DNA from: Crenothrix polyspora
GTDB lineage: Bacteria; Pseudomonadota; Gammaproteobacteria; Methylococcales; Methylomonadaceae
NCBI GenBank assembly: GCA_945903675.1
Contig: CAMDOP010000033.1
Span: forward strand, 1 to 17,314
Direction of reading: 5' to 3'
Length of the DNA stretch: 17,314 nt
Positions 7,456 through 15,380 of this stretch are shown here, piece after piece. Within the stretch, counting starts at the first letter, position 1. Each line of letters opens with the position of its first letter. A program made the position numbers and the translations under genes. The notes beneath the pieces are model-generated. The model saw only the letters and a program-made list of their open reading frames with translations. It was not told where the DNA came from and ran no database searches.

Positions 7456-8571
7456 ATGGATGAATTGACCAAACAACCTAATATAACAACTGAATCCGAG
7501 CAGGTTTTCACACAGGAAATTCTTTTTGAGCAACACATTCCCGAGTGCCTTCGGCTTGCCGTTAATAATTTCGAAGATTTTAAAGTTCAGCCCACCCATA
7601 TTGAACAGTGGTTTACACAGCGAATTATTCACAACCCTTGGCAAAAAAACTTACCAGGAATCGGGGTAGGCATTAAACATGATGGTCGCTTGATTGCCTT
7701 TCGCGCTATGTTTGCACAGCCTTGGTGGCTGAATGGTCAAGCGACAATTATTGCCTTTTGCGCCAATACTAGTGTAGACCAACAGTACCGCGGTAAAGGT
7801 CTGGCTACCCAACTTATCGAGCACAGCAGCCAGTTTGCCGATATCACGGGTAGCACAACGGCTGGAATTATTACTCAGAAAGCTTATAAAAATCTGGGCT
7901 ATGTTGAAGTTGGTGGTGCAAGTAATGATTTTTTTAGATTACGAGTAAGCTTTCAAGGCTCGTTAATAAAACGCTTTGGTAAGTTATTAGGGGGCTTGCT
8001 GGGTCGGGCTTTGGATTTATCCTTACAACTTCGAGATAGTAATCTTCAAGCTCAGCGAAGTTTTTATATTAAGGAAGTGGTCCATTGCGACGAACAATTC
8101 GATCAACTATGGGAACGAGAAAAACACTGCTATCGCTCTTGTCTTGAACGCAGCAGTTCCTATTTAAACTGGCGACTCTTTGATGCGCCTACCTGTCAAC
8201 TGCATTTAAGTGCCTTGTATGACGCTACTTCAACACTACGCGGCTTTGCTATCTGGCATGTGCAGCACTATTCCGACTCGGTTAGCATGGCGGTATTAAG
8301 AGATATTTTTTATCCTCAACATGATGAAAGCTGCTTACGGACGCTGCTGGCGCTTTTGATTCAGATGTGGCGAGATCAGGGTATTTCTTGGGTCAACTTG
8401 GAAATCGCGTCACCGCAGCTCACGAACTTATTTACAAAACTGGGTTACGAAGCGTTGCCCTCTAGAGGTAATCGCTATCAAATTCACAGCGAATTACCCC
8501 TGACGTCTACTACCATTAACAACTGGTACAGAAGTGGTATAGACGGCGATTATTTCGACCACCCCTTATAA
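7456..8571 (+). CDS. GNAT-family N-acyltransferase-like protein (371 aa)
   Basis: A cytoplasmic protein with an N-terminal GNAT fold. IAFRAMFAQPWW is followed by the acetyl-CoA-binding motif A, VDQQYRGKGLATQLIEHS, where Q110-x-x-G113-x-G115 is the pyrophosphate loop; an aromatic-rich 'KAYKNLGYVEVG' block follows. The second half (about residues 190-350) contains SSYLNWRLFDAP and a GNAT-like LASPQLTNLFTKLGYEALPS-type ending, suggesting a degenerate second GNAT domain, as in larger acyltransferases linked to surface polysaccharides. AGGTGA precedes the ATG by six bases. The neighbouring glycosyltransferase on the same strand supports a role in modifying a polysaccharide or glycan precursor, but the substrate is unknown. 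Confidence 0.75.
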   Translation: MDELTKQPNITTESEQVFTQEILFEQHIPECLRLAVNNFEDFKVQPTHIEQWFTQRIIHNPWQKNLPGIGVGIKHDGRLIAFRAMFAQPWWLNGQATIIAFCANTSVDQQYRGKGLATQLIEHSSQFADITGSTTAGIITQKAYKNLGYVEVGGASNDFFRLRVSFQGSLIKRFGKLLGGLLGRALDLSLQLRDSNLQAQRSFYIKEVVHCDEQFDQLWEREKHCYRSCLERSSSYLNWRLFDAPTCQLHLSALYDATSTLRGFAIWHVQHYSDSVSMAVLRDIFYPQHDESCLRTLLALLIQMWRDQGISWVNLEIASPQLTNLFTKLGYEALPSRGNRYQIHSELPLTSTTINNWYRSGIDGDYFDHPL

Positions 8572-8600
8572 TTATGGGCAAGCAACTTAAACCGAGACAG

Positions 8601-8697
8601 CTTGAGCGCAGACGAAAGGCACAGGGCGAAAGATTTAAAGCAACTTAAGCCTTGGCAAATACTAGATTTAACCTTTCGCCTTTTGTCTGCGCTTAAG
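8601..8697. repeat. Long interrupted palindrome between GNAT and glycosyltransferase genes
   Basis: CTTGAGCGCAGAC at 8601-8613 pairs with GTCTGCGCTTAAG at 8685-8697 (12 of 13, the odd pair being G-T). GGCGAAAG at 8625-8632 pairs with CTTTCGCC at 8673-8680. Together they can fold into a hairpin of about 97 bases with an internal bulge and an AT-rich loop. It begins 30 bases after the GNAT stop and ends 38 bases before the glycosyltransferase start. It may be a folded transcript terminator/attenuator, a small RNA, or a non-autonomous mobile-element remnant. Confidence 0.6.
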
Positions 8698-8735
8698 AGA
8701 GACCTTAATTATTGTAACAACTAGAGAGAATGATT

Positions 8736-9755
8736 ATGCAGGCTGAAACCATTGCGATAATTTCTACGGTTTTAAACGAACGTATTAGTATAAAAAACTT
8801 ATTGGATGCCTTTTTAACCCAAACACGCAAAGCCGATGAAATAATCATCGTAGATGGCGGCTCAACGGATGGAACCTTAGAAGTCTTGCAAGAATACATG
8901 CGCAATGATCCTAGCATTCGTTATATTGTTGCTAAAGGTGTCAATATCGCTCAGGGACGAAATATTGCCATCGCTCACGCAAACGCCAGTATTATTGCGG
9001 CAACAGATGGTGGCTGTCACCCAGAACCAACTTGGCTAGAAGAATTAGTAAAGCCACTGTTAGATACCTTAGATTTTGCTGCGGTTTCTGGGCTTCGTAA
9101 GGTCGAGTTTGTTAACCCATTTGAACTTTTTGCCGGTGCTTTATCGACATCGGGTAATTCACCCAATGAACATGACCGTGTATTTCACGGCAGAAATTCG
9201 GCTTTTAGAAAAAGCCTCTGGACGGCGACAGGAGGTTATCCGGAGTGGCTTTATACTGCCGAAGACACACTGTTTGCCCAAAAAGCCAAGTCGCTAGGCT
9301 ATAAAGTAGCTTTGGCTTCAAACGCTATCGTTTCTTGGCGGCCCAGACCCAACTTAAAAAAACTAGCCAAACAGTATTTTTTATACGGCAGAGGCACAGG
9401 TCGAATAGCCAAGGCTGATTTAACGGCGGCATTTTATCATTTGCGTACCCATGCCATTTGGATAGGCACGTTTTTGCTGGGCTTCTATTCCTTTTGGTTT
9501 TGGTTGATCAGTTTAGCTACGCTGACCTTTATGTATCTTTCTTTAGTCAGCCCAGTTTTGAACAATCTTAAAAAACAAGGTTATGATAAGCTTGGACTTT
9601 ATACCTATGTGCCGATCATTGTAATGACGCGTAGTCTTTATAATAATATCGGGCAACTCTATGGCTATTGGGAATATAGCCATGTGGAGCCTTTCAAAAA
9701 AAACCATGACTTATATTGTTCCGGTCACTGGAAAATGGCGAATTTTGAGGATTAG
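8736..9755 (+). CDS. Family 2 glycosyltransferase with C-terminal membrane segments (339 aa)
   Basis: A GT-A fold transferase that moves a sugar from a nucleotide-sugar donor at the inner face of the membrane. The N-terminus reads IAIISTVLNERISIKNLLDAF, then IIIVDGGSTDGTLEVL with D40 in the nucleotide-binding loop. ATDGGCHPEPTWLEEL is the metal-binding (DXD-equivalent) region and YTAEDTLFAQKAKSLGYKV supplies the ED acceptor/catalytic motif. A hydrophobic stretch at about residues 240-275 should anchor it. An ATG six bases earlier (8730) is in frame, but AGAGAG would abut it; with the ATG at 8736 the spacing is about seven bases, so I prefer 8736. It probably works with the GNAT gene on a surface or lipid-linked glycan; the product is unknown. 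Confidence 0.87.
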   Translation: MQAETIAIISTVLNERISIKNLLDAFLTQTRKADEIIIVDGGSTDGTLEVLQEYMRNDPSIRYIVAKGVNIAQGRNIAIAHANASIIAATDGGCHPEPTWLEELVKPLLDTLDFAAVSGLRKVEFVNPFELFAGALSTSGNSPNEHDRVFHGRNSAFRKSLWTATGGYPEWLYTAEDTLFAQKAKSLGYKVALASNAIVSWRPRPNLKKLAKQYFLYGRGTGRIAKADLTAAFYHLRTHAIWIGTFLLGFYSFWFWLISLATLTFMYLSLVSPVLNNLKKQGYDKLGLYTYVPIIVMTRSLYNNIGQLYGYWEYSHVEPFKKNHDLYCSGHWKMANFED

Positions 9756-9762
9756 TTCATCT

Positions 9763-10150
9763 TATCGAGTTTTATTAAGCACTCGCTAGTTCTACCAAAC
9801 GCTCCCTAGACTTATTAAGACATTATTAGTGCTACCGAATGTTCGATAGAACCTGTTAAGCCTTTAATAGCGCTAACGAACGTTCGACAGGTCCTGTTAA
9901 GCCGTTAATAGTCCTAGCAAACGTTCGACAAGACCTGTTAAGCCGTTAATTGCCCTAGCAAACGTTCGACAGGTCCTGTTAAGCCTTTAATTGCCCTAGC
10001 AAACGTTCGACAGGTCCTGTTAAGCCTTTAATAGACCTAGCAAACGTTCGACAGGTCCTGTTAAGCCGTTAATTGCCCTAGCAAACGCTCGACAGGTCCT
10101 GTTAAGCCGTTAATAGTCCTAGCAAATGTTCGACAAGACCTATTGAGGTT
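9763..10150. repeat. 41-bp tandem repeat array (minisatellite), about 9-10 units
   Basis: The anchor GTTCGACAGG-like start recurs at 9841, 9882, 9923, 9964, 10005, 10046, 10087 and 10128, exactly 41 bases apart each time. Degenerate older units lie on the left from about 9763 (one starts at 9801, 40 bases before the first good copy), and the last unit decays after 10141. Consensus features are GTTCGACAGGTCCTGTTAAG, then CC(G/T)TTAAT, a variable triplet, and CCTAGCAAAC. ACAGGTCCTGT inside each unit is itself palindromic. The period is not a multiple of three and TAA/TAG occur in the units, so it is non-coding. It fills the whole gap between the convergent glycosyltransferase and YeeE genes. 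Confidence 0.93.
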
Positions 10151-10215
10151 CATACTTATGCTTTGTATCCTTAAAGCGAAATTAATAAAGCCGTAAACTT
10201 ATCTAATAAGCTCTA

Positions 10216-10632
10216 CTATTTGCCTCTATGAATAATCCGAAATAGATCTATTCCGCAACACATAGCAAACACAAATAAAAGGGCCTCCAGACGGCCATTG
10301 CCAATGGCAGCGATTGCCGCTCCGGGACAAAAGCCCGATAAGCCCCAGCCTATGCCAAATATACCGGCACCTATCAGTAATTTTGTGTCAATCTTTGCAG
10401 AATCAGGCAGATGAAAGCGATCTTCCAGCAGCGGAGCTCGTCTACGAATAATCAGTCTATATGCCAATCCGAAAGTTATCAGGGCACCCACCATAACTAG
10501 CGCTAAACTGGGATACCACTGTCCGGTAATATCAAGAAAAGCAAGTACCTTCATGGGATTAACCATTTCGGATATAAGTAATCCAATACCAAACAAGATG
10601 CCACAAACCAAGGACGATAAATTCTTAAGCAT
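10216..10632 (-). CDS. YeeE/YedE-type sulfur-transport membrane protein, second half (DUF6691-like, 138 aa)
   Basis: A small integral membrane protein with about four helices. GILFGIGLLISEMVNPMKVLAFLDITGQW opens it and GIGWGLSGFCPGAAIAAIG contains the family's conserved cysteine (SGFCPG). In paired YeeE/YedE (PmpB-like) systems the two half-proteins together make one carrier for thiosulfate or other sulfane-sulfur compounds. I chose the ATG at 10632, which has AAGGGA seven bases upstream; a longer frame would start with TTG at 10653 inside the preceding gene. The start lies four bases after the stop of the partner gene, so they are translated as a pair. Confidence 0.87.
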   Translation of the reverse strand: MLKNLSSLVCGILFGIGLLISEMVNPMKVLAFLDITGQWYPSLALVMVGALITFGLAYRLIIRRRAPLLEDRFHLPDSAKIDTKLLIGAGIFGIGWGLSGFCPGAAIAAIGNGRLEALLFVFAMCCGIDLFRIIHRGK

Positions 10633-10636
10633 CGTT

Positions 10637-11071
10637 TTATCCCTTAACGCCAATCAAGTGACGCACTATGTAAACAGTGATGCCGGCGATGACCATGAAA
10701 ACCACGGTAGCAATAATGGATCGTAGCGAAAGCCGTGCAAGCCCGCAAATCCCATGACCACTGGTACAACCGCCACCAAGACTGGTACCATAACCCACCA
10801 ACAGTCCAGCGATCACCAGCACAGGCATTGAAGTTTCTATGTGGAAATTAAAAGGAGTGCCATTGACCAAGCTTAAAACCAAGGGACCCAATAATAAGCC
10901 AGCCAGAAAATAAAAGCGCCAAGTCACATCTTCGCGCTGCTCTGGAAATAGTGCTTTACCAACAATGCCAGATATTCCGGCAATGCGACCGTTTAAAAAT
11001 AATAGCAATGCAGCTGACAATCCAATTAATGCGCCGCCAATCAAAGCTGAATAAGGTGTAAAGTTCTCCAT
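10637..11071 (-). CDS. YeeE/YedE-type sulfur-transport membrane protein, first half (144 aa)
   Basis: An inner-membrane protein with about four to five helices. It has the SAALLLFLNGRIAGISGIVG block and the hallmark GTSLGGGCTSGHGICGLARLS, in which the CTSGHGICG cysteines are the sulfur-handling residues known from the YeeE family. It should form a thiosulfate/persulfide-type carrier with the next gene. AGGAT lies about six bases before the ATG. It begins 55 bases after the FadL-type gene on the same strand, so all three may share a transcript. Related pairs occur beside sulfide-detoxification genes in other bacteria; no regulator of that kind is present here. Confidence 0.88.
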   Translation of the reverse strand: MENFTPYSALIGGALIGLSAALLLFLNGRIAGISGIVGKALFPEQREDVTWRFYFLAGLLLGPLVLSLVNGTPFNFHIETSMPVLVIAGLLVGYGTSLGGGCTSGHGICGLARLSLRSIIATVVFMVIAGITVYIVRHLIGVKG

Positions 11072-11126
11072 TGAAATCCTGTCAGTAATTGAAATAATTT
11101 ACTATGATCTAAAAAAGCATCAGCCA

Positions 11127-12419
11127 TTAAAACCGTCTAGACCAACCCAGTTGAAACGAGAGTTGATACATTTCCAGATTAATGGTTTGGCCAGGACTCA
11201 AGGGGTTTGGACCACTGACAATGTTGCTCGGTAAATACATAAACGAAAAGTTCAAATCATCTTTATTGCTGAAACTATGCGTAAATCCAGTCGTTAAATG
11301 CCATTCTTGGACGCCAGGGGCCAAAATATTTAATAACACTTGTGAATTAGGAATAGGTTGTGCGCCCTAGCTAAAGCCGCCACGCCAAGTCCAGCACTCA
11401 TTTTGCTTCCATTGACTACCGAATTTAAAGACAGTCATGTCCTTCCAGCCAAAACCGGCACCATTAGTTTTACCAAGTTGCGCTGTCTGCAAATTAGGTA
11501 ATAGTTCATTTCCTACCGAATTGACACTACTATAACGGATATACTCAACATCGAAAGCTGTAGTGATGCTCTTATTGATGTTCCACGCCAGCCCACCATT
11601 TACGCTTTCAGGTATATCGAAGCTTCCTTGTCCAGCAAAAAGTCCTGCATATTTGCTAAAAGGCGTGGTGTACACTCGGCTTTTATAGGAAACGCCCAGA
11701 TGCAGGCCGGGTATTAATTCAACTAAGCCACCAACACGTACACCTCCACCGTAGGAATAATCACGACCTTTATTGGAAAGGCTTACTGGATCGCTGGAAA
11801 AACCCTGAAAAGCATCGAGCCCATAGGCTTTAAAGGCCTGAACTGCAAAAATTGGAGCAATTCCAAAAGAATAGCGATTGTTTTCGAAACTATGGGCATA
11901 GCTTGGACTAATAAATACTTGTTCCAGATCTATACCGGTACTACCTGCACAAAAAGTCCCTGATCCTCCGGGTGGACAAGTTTTACTGGAAAATCCCGGA
12001 TAATCTGTATTCATGCCACCATTACCGAATACAGTTAAACCGATAGACTGATTGTTATCCAATTTATGGTTCCAACCTAGAGTAGGCACGGGGAATAAGC
12101 TATTGTCACTTTTAACCGTTCCAGGATTTAGCGGAAAAGCTCCGGGGGCAAAAGTGGGCGCACCCTGAACGGAGTATTCTCGGTTAGGATTAAACAACTC
12201 CAATTCCAGATCGACACGATCGCCAACCAGAGCCATACCCGCAGGATTTGTTGCCGCCGCCAAGGCATCTTGTGGCAAAGCTGTTGTTGCGCCAGCCATT
12301 CCCTTGCTACGAGCACCATAACCGTTGGCAAAGTAACCATCGGTAGCTTCTGAAACAACTGGATATAAAAATATAAAACTCGCCACAATACCGGAAAATA
12401 ATTGATATTGCCTTTTCAT
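11127..12419 (-). pseudogene. OmpP1/FadL/TodX-type outer-membrane channel, interrupted by one amber codon
   Basis: A FadL-family barrel for hydrophobic substrates. The start at 12419 gives a proper signal peptide (MKRQYQLFSGIVASFIFLYP, cleavage near SEA) and the mature ATDGYFANGYGARSKGMAG, the classic FadL N-terminus. Sequence then follows the family (ALAAATNPAGMALVGDR, GGMNTDYPGF) to WRGGFS, where TAG at 11367-11369 replaces codon 351. The same frame continues without any shift as GAQPIPNSQVLLNILAPGVQ and ends LGWSRRF with the C-terminal phenylalanine of outer-membrane proteins. Intact length would be 430, normal for the family. An upstream in-frame ATG (12512) adds 31 residues that do not look like a signal peptide. 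One nonsense mutation, an assembly error or readthrough are all possible. Confidence 0.85.
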
Positions 12420-12923
12420 TATTATCTTACGGCAAGGTTTTAATGAGTGATGATTGCCATCCCATTGACACATTAATCTATTAACTAAACCTGCAATTAT
12501 TTGTGATGACATAAAGATGCTTCTCCCAGCTTTATAATTAACTAACTAAGAGTGTAATGCGCCTATTTTTCAAAAGAAAACGTTATTATTAGAATAGCTT
12601 ATCCATTAAAAAGATAAGAAAAATTCAATAACTTATTTAAACAACTTGTACAAATATAGACATATAAAGTTACCGTAAAGCATCACAAAACCACCTACCT
12701 TAACTGGGTTTTTAAGGAGCACCTACCAATACTATAGATTCCTTATTACTAGGTTAGAGGTTGTAATAAGTCACTCACTAGGCAATCCGGATTTTAGCGG
12801 TTATTATATTGGTCGACGTTATACAGCGACATAACAGCCAATATCACTATGCCCATCTATGGCAAACAAGGTTGGTATCAATATTTAATTCTATTTAACT
12901 ATCACCCTATTAGGAGTTACAGC
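12420..12923. other. Divergent intergenic region upstream of the Ter island
   Basis: About 500 AT-rich bases between the FadL-type gene and terD, which diverge, so both promoters should lie here. A CCTTAA/TTAAGG stem at 12698-12717 around CTGGGTTT is the clearest local structure. A longer in-frame start for terD exists at 12849, but it lacks a ribosome binding site and family similarity. No convincing promoter boxes or small genes were found. Confidence 0.5.
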
Positions 12924-13499
12924 ATGGCAATTTCACTGAGCAAAGGCGGCAACGTCAATTTAAGCAAAGAAGCACCTAGTTTAAACAAAATAGTAATTGG
13001 TTTAGGTTGGGATGCCCGTGCCACCGATGGTTCTGGATTTGATTTAGACGCCAGTGCTTTTTTAGTTAAGCAAGACGGTAAAGTTCGCTCAGATGCTGAC
13101 TTCTGTTTTTATAATAATAAACTCGTCGCTGATGGCGCTATTCAACATATGGGTGACAATACCACGGGTGCCGGCGATGGTGACGATGAAACTGTTAAAG
13201 TTGAATTGTCTAAAGTACCTGCTGATGTTGATAAAGTTGTTTTCGCTGTCACCATCCATGAAGCTGACCTTCGCAAACAAAATTTTGGCCAAGTTAATCA
13301 CGCTTTTATACGCGTTATTAATGAAAATGGCGGTCAAGAAATTGCGCGTTATGACCTGAGTGAAGATGCCTCTATCGAAACAGCCATGATATTTGGTGAG
13401 ATTTATCGAGTAGATGGCGACTGGAAATTTAAAGCAGTTGGTCAAGGTTTTGCTGGTGGTCTAGGTGCATTAGCTTCTTCTTTTGGTGTGAGTGTATAA
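12924..13499 (+). CDS. terD: TerD-family calcium-binding stress protein (191 aa)
   Basis: A cytoplasmic TerD-domain protein at the family's usual length. MAISLSKGGNVNLSKEAPSL, GLGWDARATD, FDLDASAFLV (residues 39-48) and GDNTTGAGDGDDE (77-89) are the canonical blocks; their aspartates bind calcium. The C-terminal half, KQNFGQVNHAFIRVIN through WKFKAVGQGFAGGL, matches TerD/TerE closely. AGGAG eight bases before the ATG at 12924 fixes the start over the one 75 bases earlier. TerD-type proteins are linked to tellurite resistance, phage inhibition and envelope stress, and are thought to assemble as calcium-sensing scaffolds at the membrane. It heads the Ter island, 265 bases before the TerZ-like gene. 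Confidence 0.95.
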   Translation: MAISLSKGGNVNLSKEAPSLNKIVIGLGWDARATDGSGFDLDASAFLVKQDGKVRSDADFCFYNNKLVADGAIQHMGDNTTGAGDGDDETVKVELSKVPADVDKVVFAVTIHEADLRKQNFGQVNHAFIRVINENGGQEIARYDLSEDASIETAMIFGEIYRVDGDWKFKAVGQGFAGGLGALASSFGVSV

Positions 13500-13561
13500 C
13501 ACCTAAGTATCGCAATTTTGGCTGCATGCTTTTCGGAACCTTACATACTCATGGCTCAATA

Positions 13562-13590
13562 TTGGGTTAACAATAAAGTCGTTAGCCCAA
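13562..13590 (+). terminator. Hairpin after terD
   Basis: TTGGGTTAAC at 13562-13571 pairs with GTTAGCCCAA at 13581-13590 (nine perfect pairs and one G-U) around a nine-base loop, 62 bases past the terD stop. No T tract follows, so termination may be partial. It would separate terD from the TerZ-like gene at least in part. Confidence 0.4.
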
Positions 13591-13631
13591 ACTACTGCGC
13601 TGCCATTAAGTTAATCGTAATAATATAAACG

Positions 13632-13688
13632 TGGAGTGCAATAGCTTCAGCTCTTGCTTTATAAAACAGCTAAAGCTGTTTTACTCCA
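13632..13688 (+). repeat. Short hairpin repeat element, copy 1 (MITE/REP-like)
   Basis: The element is bounded by TGGAGT (13632-13637) and ACTCCA (13683-13688). Inside are two stems: GCAAtAGCT/AGCTcTTGC and AAAACAGCT/AGCTGTTTT (13663-13682). Its first 45 bases recur in reverse orientation at 15492-15535 with about 40 of 45 positions shared. It sits in the gap before the TerZ-like gene. The end-to-end inverted repeats and a second copy suggest a dispersed non-autonomous element rather than a simple terminator. Confidence 0.7.
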
Positions 13689-13764
13689 GATGATCATATA
13701 ACTTAACGGCTCCGATACGGTAAGCTAGAACCAATCAAATTACTCTCTTTTAGGAACAGGCTAT

Positions 13765-14361
13765 ATGGCTATCAATTTACAAAAAGGTCAAAAAATATCT
13801 TTATCTAAAGAATCCGGCAGCACTTTAAGCAAGATAGTCATGGGTTTAGGTTGGGATGCGAAAACACCGAAAGTTGGCCTCATAAAAGGCATATTGGGTG
13901 GCGGCAACAAGGATTCAGCTATTGATTTAGACGCTTCTTGCGTGTTATTCAATGACGAAAACAAAGTGGTTGATATCGTCTATTTCGGACAATTAAAAAG
14001 TCGTGATGGTAGTATTTTACATACGGGTGACAATCGTACCGGCGAAGGTGATGGTGATGATGAGCAAATCATTGTTGATTTAAATAAAATCCCCGAAAAC
14101 GTTAAATCTTTAGTATTTACAGTCAGCTCTTACACTGGTGAAACTTTCAATACCGTTGAAAACGCTTATTGCCGCATTGTTGATAACAACAATAACAATG
14201 AAATTGCCCGCTACACTTTAACAGCTCAAGGTTCACATACTGCACAAATCATGGCTAAACTATATCGCCATAATGGTGAATGGAAAATGCATGCTATCGG
14301 CGAAAATGGTACTGGCCGAACTATTGAAAACTTATTACCCCTCATTACTATGCATCTTTAA
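13765..14361 (+). CDS. terZ: TerZ-like TerD-domain protein (198 aa)
   Basis: A second TerD-domain protein, closer to TerZ than to TerD/E. It has an inserted glycine/lysine-rich loop after GLGWDAK (KVGLIKGILGGGNKDSA), IDLDASCVLF, GDNRTGEGDGDDE and ENAYCRIVDNN, as in TerZ. The C-terminus GRTIENLLPL also follows TerZ. The GDGDDE and DLDAS acidic clusters should bind calcium. TAGGAACAGG lies just upstream of the ATG. The stop overlaps the ATP-grasp start (TAATG), so the two products are translationally coupled and probably interact or work in sequence. A gene symbol is given by resemblance; orthology to plasmid terZ is not shown. Confidence 0.9.
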   Translation: MAINLQKGQKISLSKESGSTLSKIVMGLGWDAKTPKVGLIKGILGGGNKDSAIDLDASCVLFNDENKVVDIVYFGQLKSRDGSILHTGDNRTGEGDGDDEQIIVDLNKIPENVKSLVFTVSSYTGETFNTVENAYCRIVDNNNNNEIARYTLTAQGSHTAQIMAKLYRHNGEWKMHAIGENGTGRTIENLLPLITMHL

Positions 14362-15371
14362 TGAGAATTTGGTTTAACAAGACCTTCTCAACCATAAGTT
14401 CAGTCTTTAGAACTATTCATCAAGGCTTTCCAATAGATGACGTCAGCTTAATTTGTACGCATACGCACAGCAACGCTGCAGCCTTTTTGGCTGCAGACGA
14501 ATGGCATCTTGAACCGCCTGACTTAACCGGCGCCGACTACCTAGAATGGTGTGTGGAATTTTGCCGGCAACATAATATACAATTATTTTGGCCGGGCAAA
14601 GAAGCCACACTCATCAGTCAACATCATGATTTATTTTTGGCGACTGGTACGCAAGTCCTCTCCGTAGCCAATTATGAAATACTCACACTACTGAATAATA
14701 AAGCAGATTTTTATAGCCATTTAAATCCTGCTATTGCAAAGACCATGGATTTCATCGCCGTTAATAATGCCGATGAATTTGACCAAGCTGTGGCTGATTT
14801 ATCAAAAAAACATGAGCGACTCTGTGTTAAGCCAGCTGTATCAGTCTTTGGTTTAGGTTTTAGAGTGTTAGATAGGCAACGAGACAGCATCAGCCAACTA
14901 CTGGGCGGCATTGAATATCAAATCCCACTGCAAGAGTTACGCCAGGGCATGAAAAATACGCCCGAATTCGATACCTTATTGGTTATGGAGCATTTGGGCG
15001 GGTATGAATGGAGTGTAGATTGTGCCGGTCGACAGGGCGAATTACTCTGCGCCGTTCAACGCAAAAAACCTCTGTTAGCAGGTTACGGTCAAATTATTGA
15101 TAACAATGCTGACATAAGCGGCATGGTGACTCGATTAACAGCGCAATATCAACTCAATGGTTTATTCAACATTCAGTTTAAAGAAGGTACGCAAGGGATT
15201 CGTTTATTGGAAATCAATCCCCGTCCTTCCGGTGGCTTTGGCATGGCTTGTTTATCAGGTGCGAATTTAGCAAAAATCGCCTTACAGAGTATTAAAGGCG
15301 ATTTTATTCAAACGCCAGTTATTCAATATGGTTTAAAAGTAACCGAAGTTAATACGCCTGTTATACTCTGA
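14361..15371 (+). CDS. ATP-grasp enzyme of the Ter biosynthetic module (336 aa)
   Basis: An ATP-dependent carboxylate-amine/thiol-type ligase by fold. The N-terminal third (SLICTHTHSNAAAFLAADEW, IQLFWPGKEATLI) resembles a pre-ATP-grasp domain. The central part has ERLCVKPAVSVFGLGFRV as the ATP-binding lysine/glycine region and VMEHLGGYEWSVDC as a subdomain strand. The catalytic magnesium site is GIRLLEINPRPSGGFGM with E284, N286 and R288. Related ATP-grasp proteins are found next to TerD, PRTase-TRSP and HAD genes in the Ter systems described by comparative genomics, where they are proposed to ligate an amino acid or similar group onto a nucleoside-like product. The ligated substrate is not known. 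Its start overlaps the TerZ-like stop. Confidence 0.87.
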   Translation: MRIWFNKTFSTISSVFRTIHQGFPIDDVSLICTHTHSNAAAFLAADEWHLEPPDLTGADYLEWCVEFCRQHNIQLFWPGKEATLISQHHDLFLATGTQVLSVANYEILTLLNNKADFYSHLNPAIAKTMDFIAVNNADEFDQAVADLSKKHERLCVKPAVSVFGLGFRVLDRQRDSISQLLGGIEYQIPLQELRQGMKNTPEFDTLLVMEHLGGYEWSVDCAGRQGELLCAVQRKKPLLAGYGQIIDNNADISGMVTRLTAQYQLNGLFNIQFKEGTQGIRLLEINPRPSGGFGMACLSGANLAKIALQSIKGDFIQTPVIQYGLKVTEVNTPVIL

Positions 15372-15380
15372 ATTACGTAG

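Noticed and set aside
9763..10150. CRISPR array
   Set aside because: The period is constant at 41 bases, but the whole unit is conserved, with no unique spacers between short repeats, and no cas genes are nearby.
9763..10150. Repeat protein or origin iterons
   Set aside because: A 41-base period breaks the reading frame and stop codons occur in the units. No replication initiator gene is near, and iterons are usually about half this length.
10633..10653. TTG start for the second YeeE half inside the preceding gene
   Set aside because: The ATG at 10632 has AAGGGA at good spacing and gives the usual YeeE-like N-terminus.
11127..11339. Separate small gene starting at 11339
   Set aside because: It is in the same frame as the upstream FadL-type sequence and is simply that protein's C-terminus after the amber codon.
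12849..12923. N-terminal extension of terD from the ATG at 12849
   Set aside because: The extra 25 residues are not part of the TerD family, and the AGGAG ribosome binding site fits the ATG at 12924.
13089..13445. Minus-strand open frame inside terD
   Set aside because: It is fully opposite a well-conserved gene and shows no family resemblance; it is a shadow frame.
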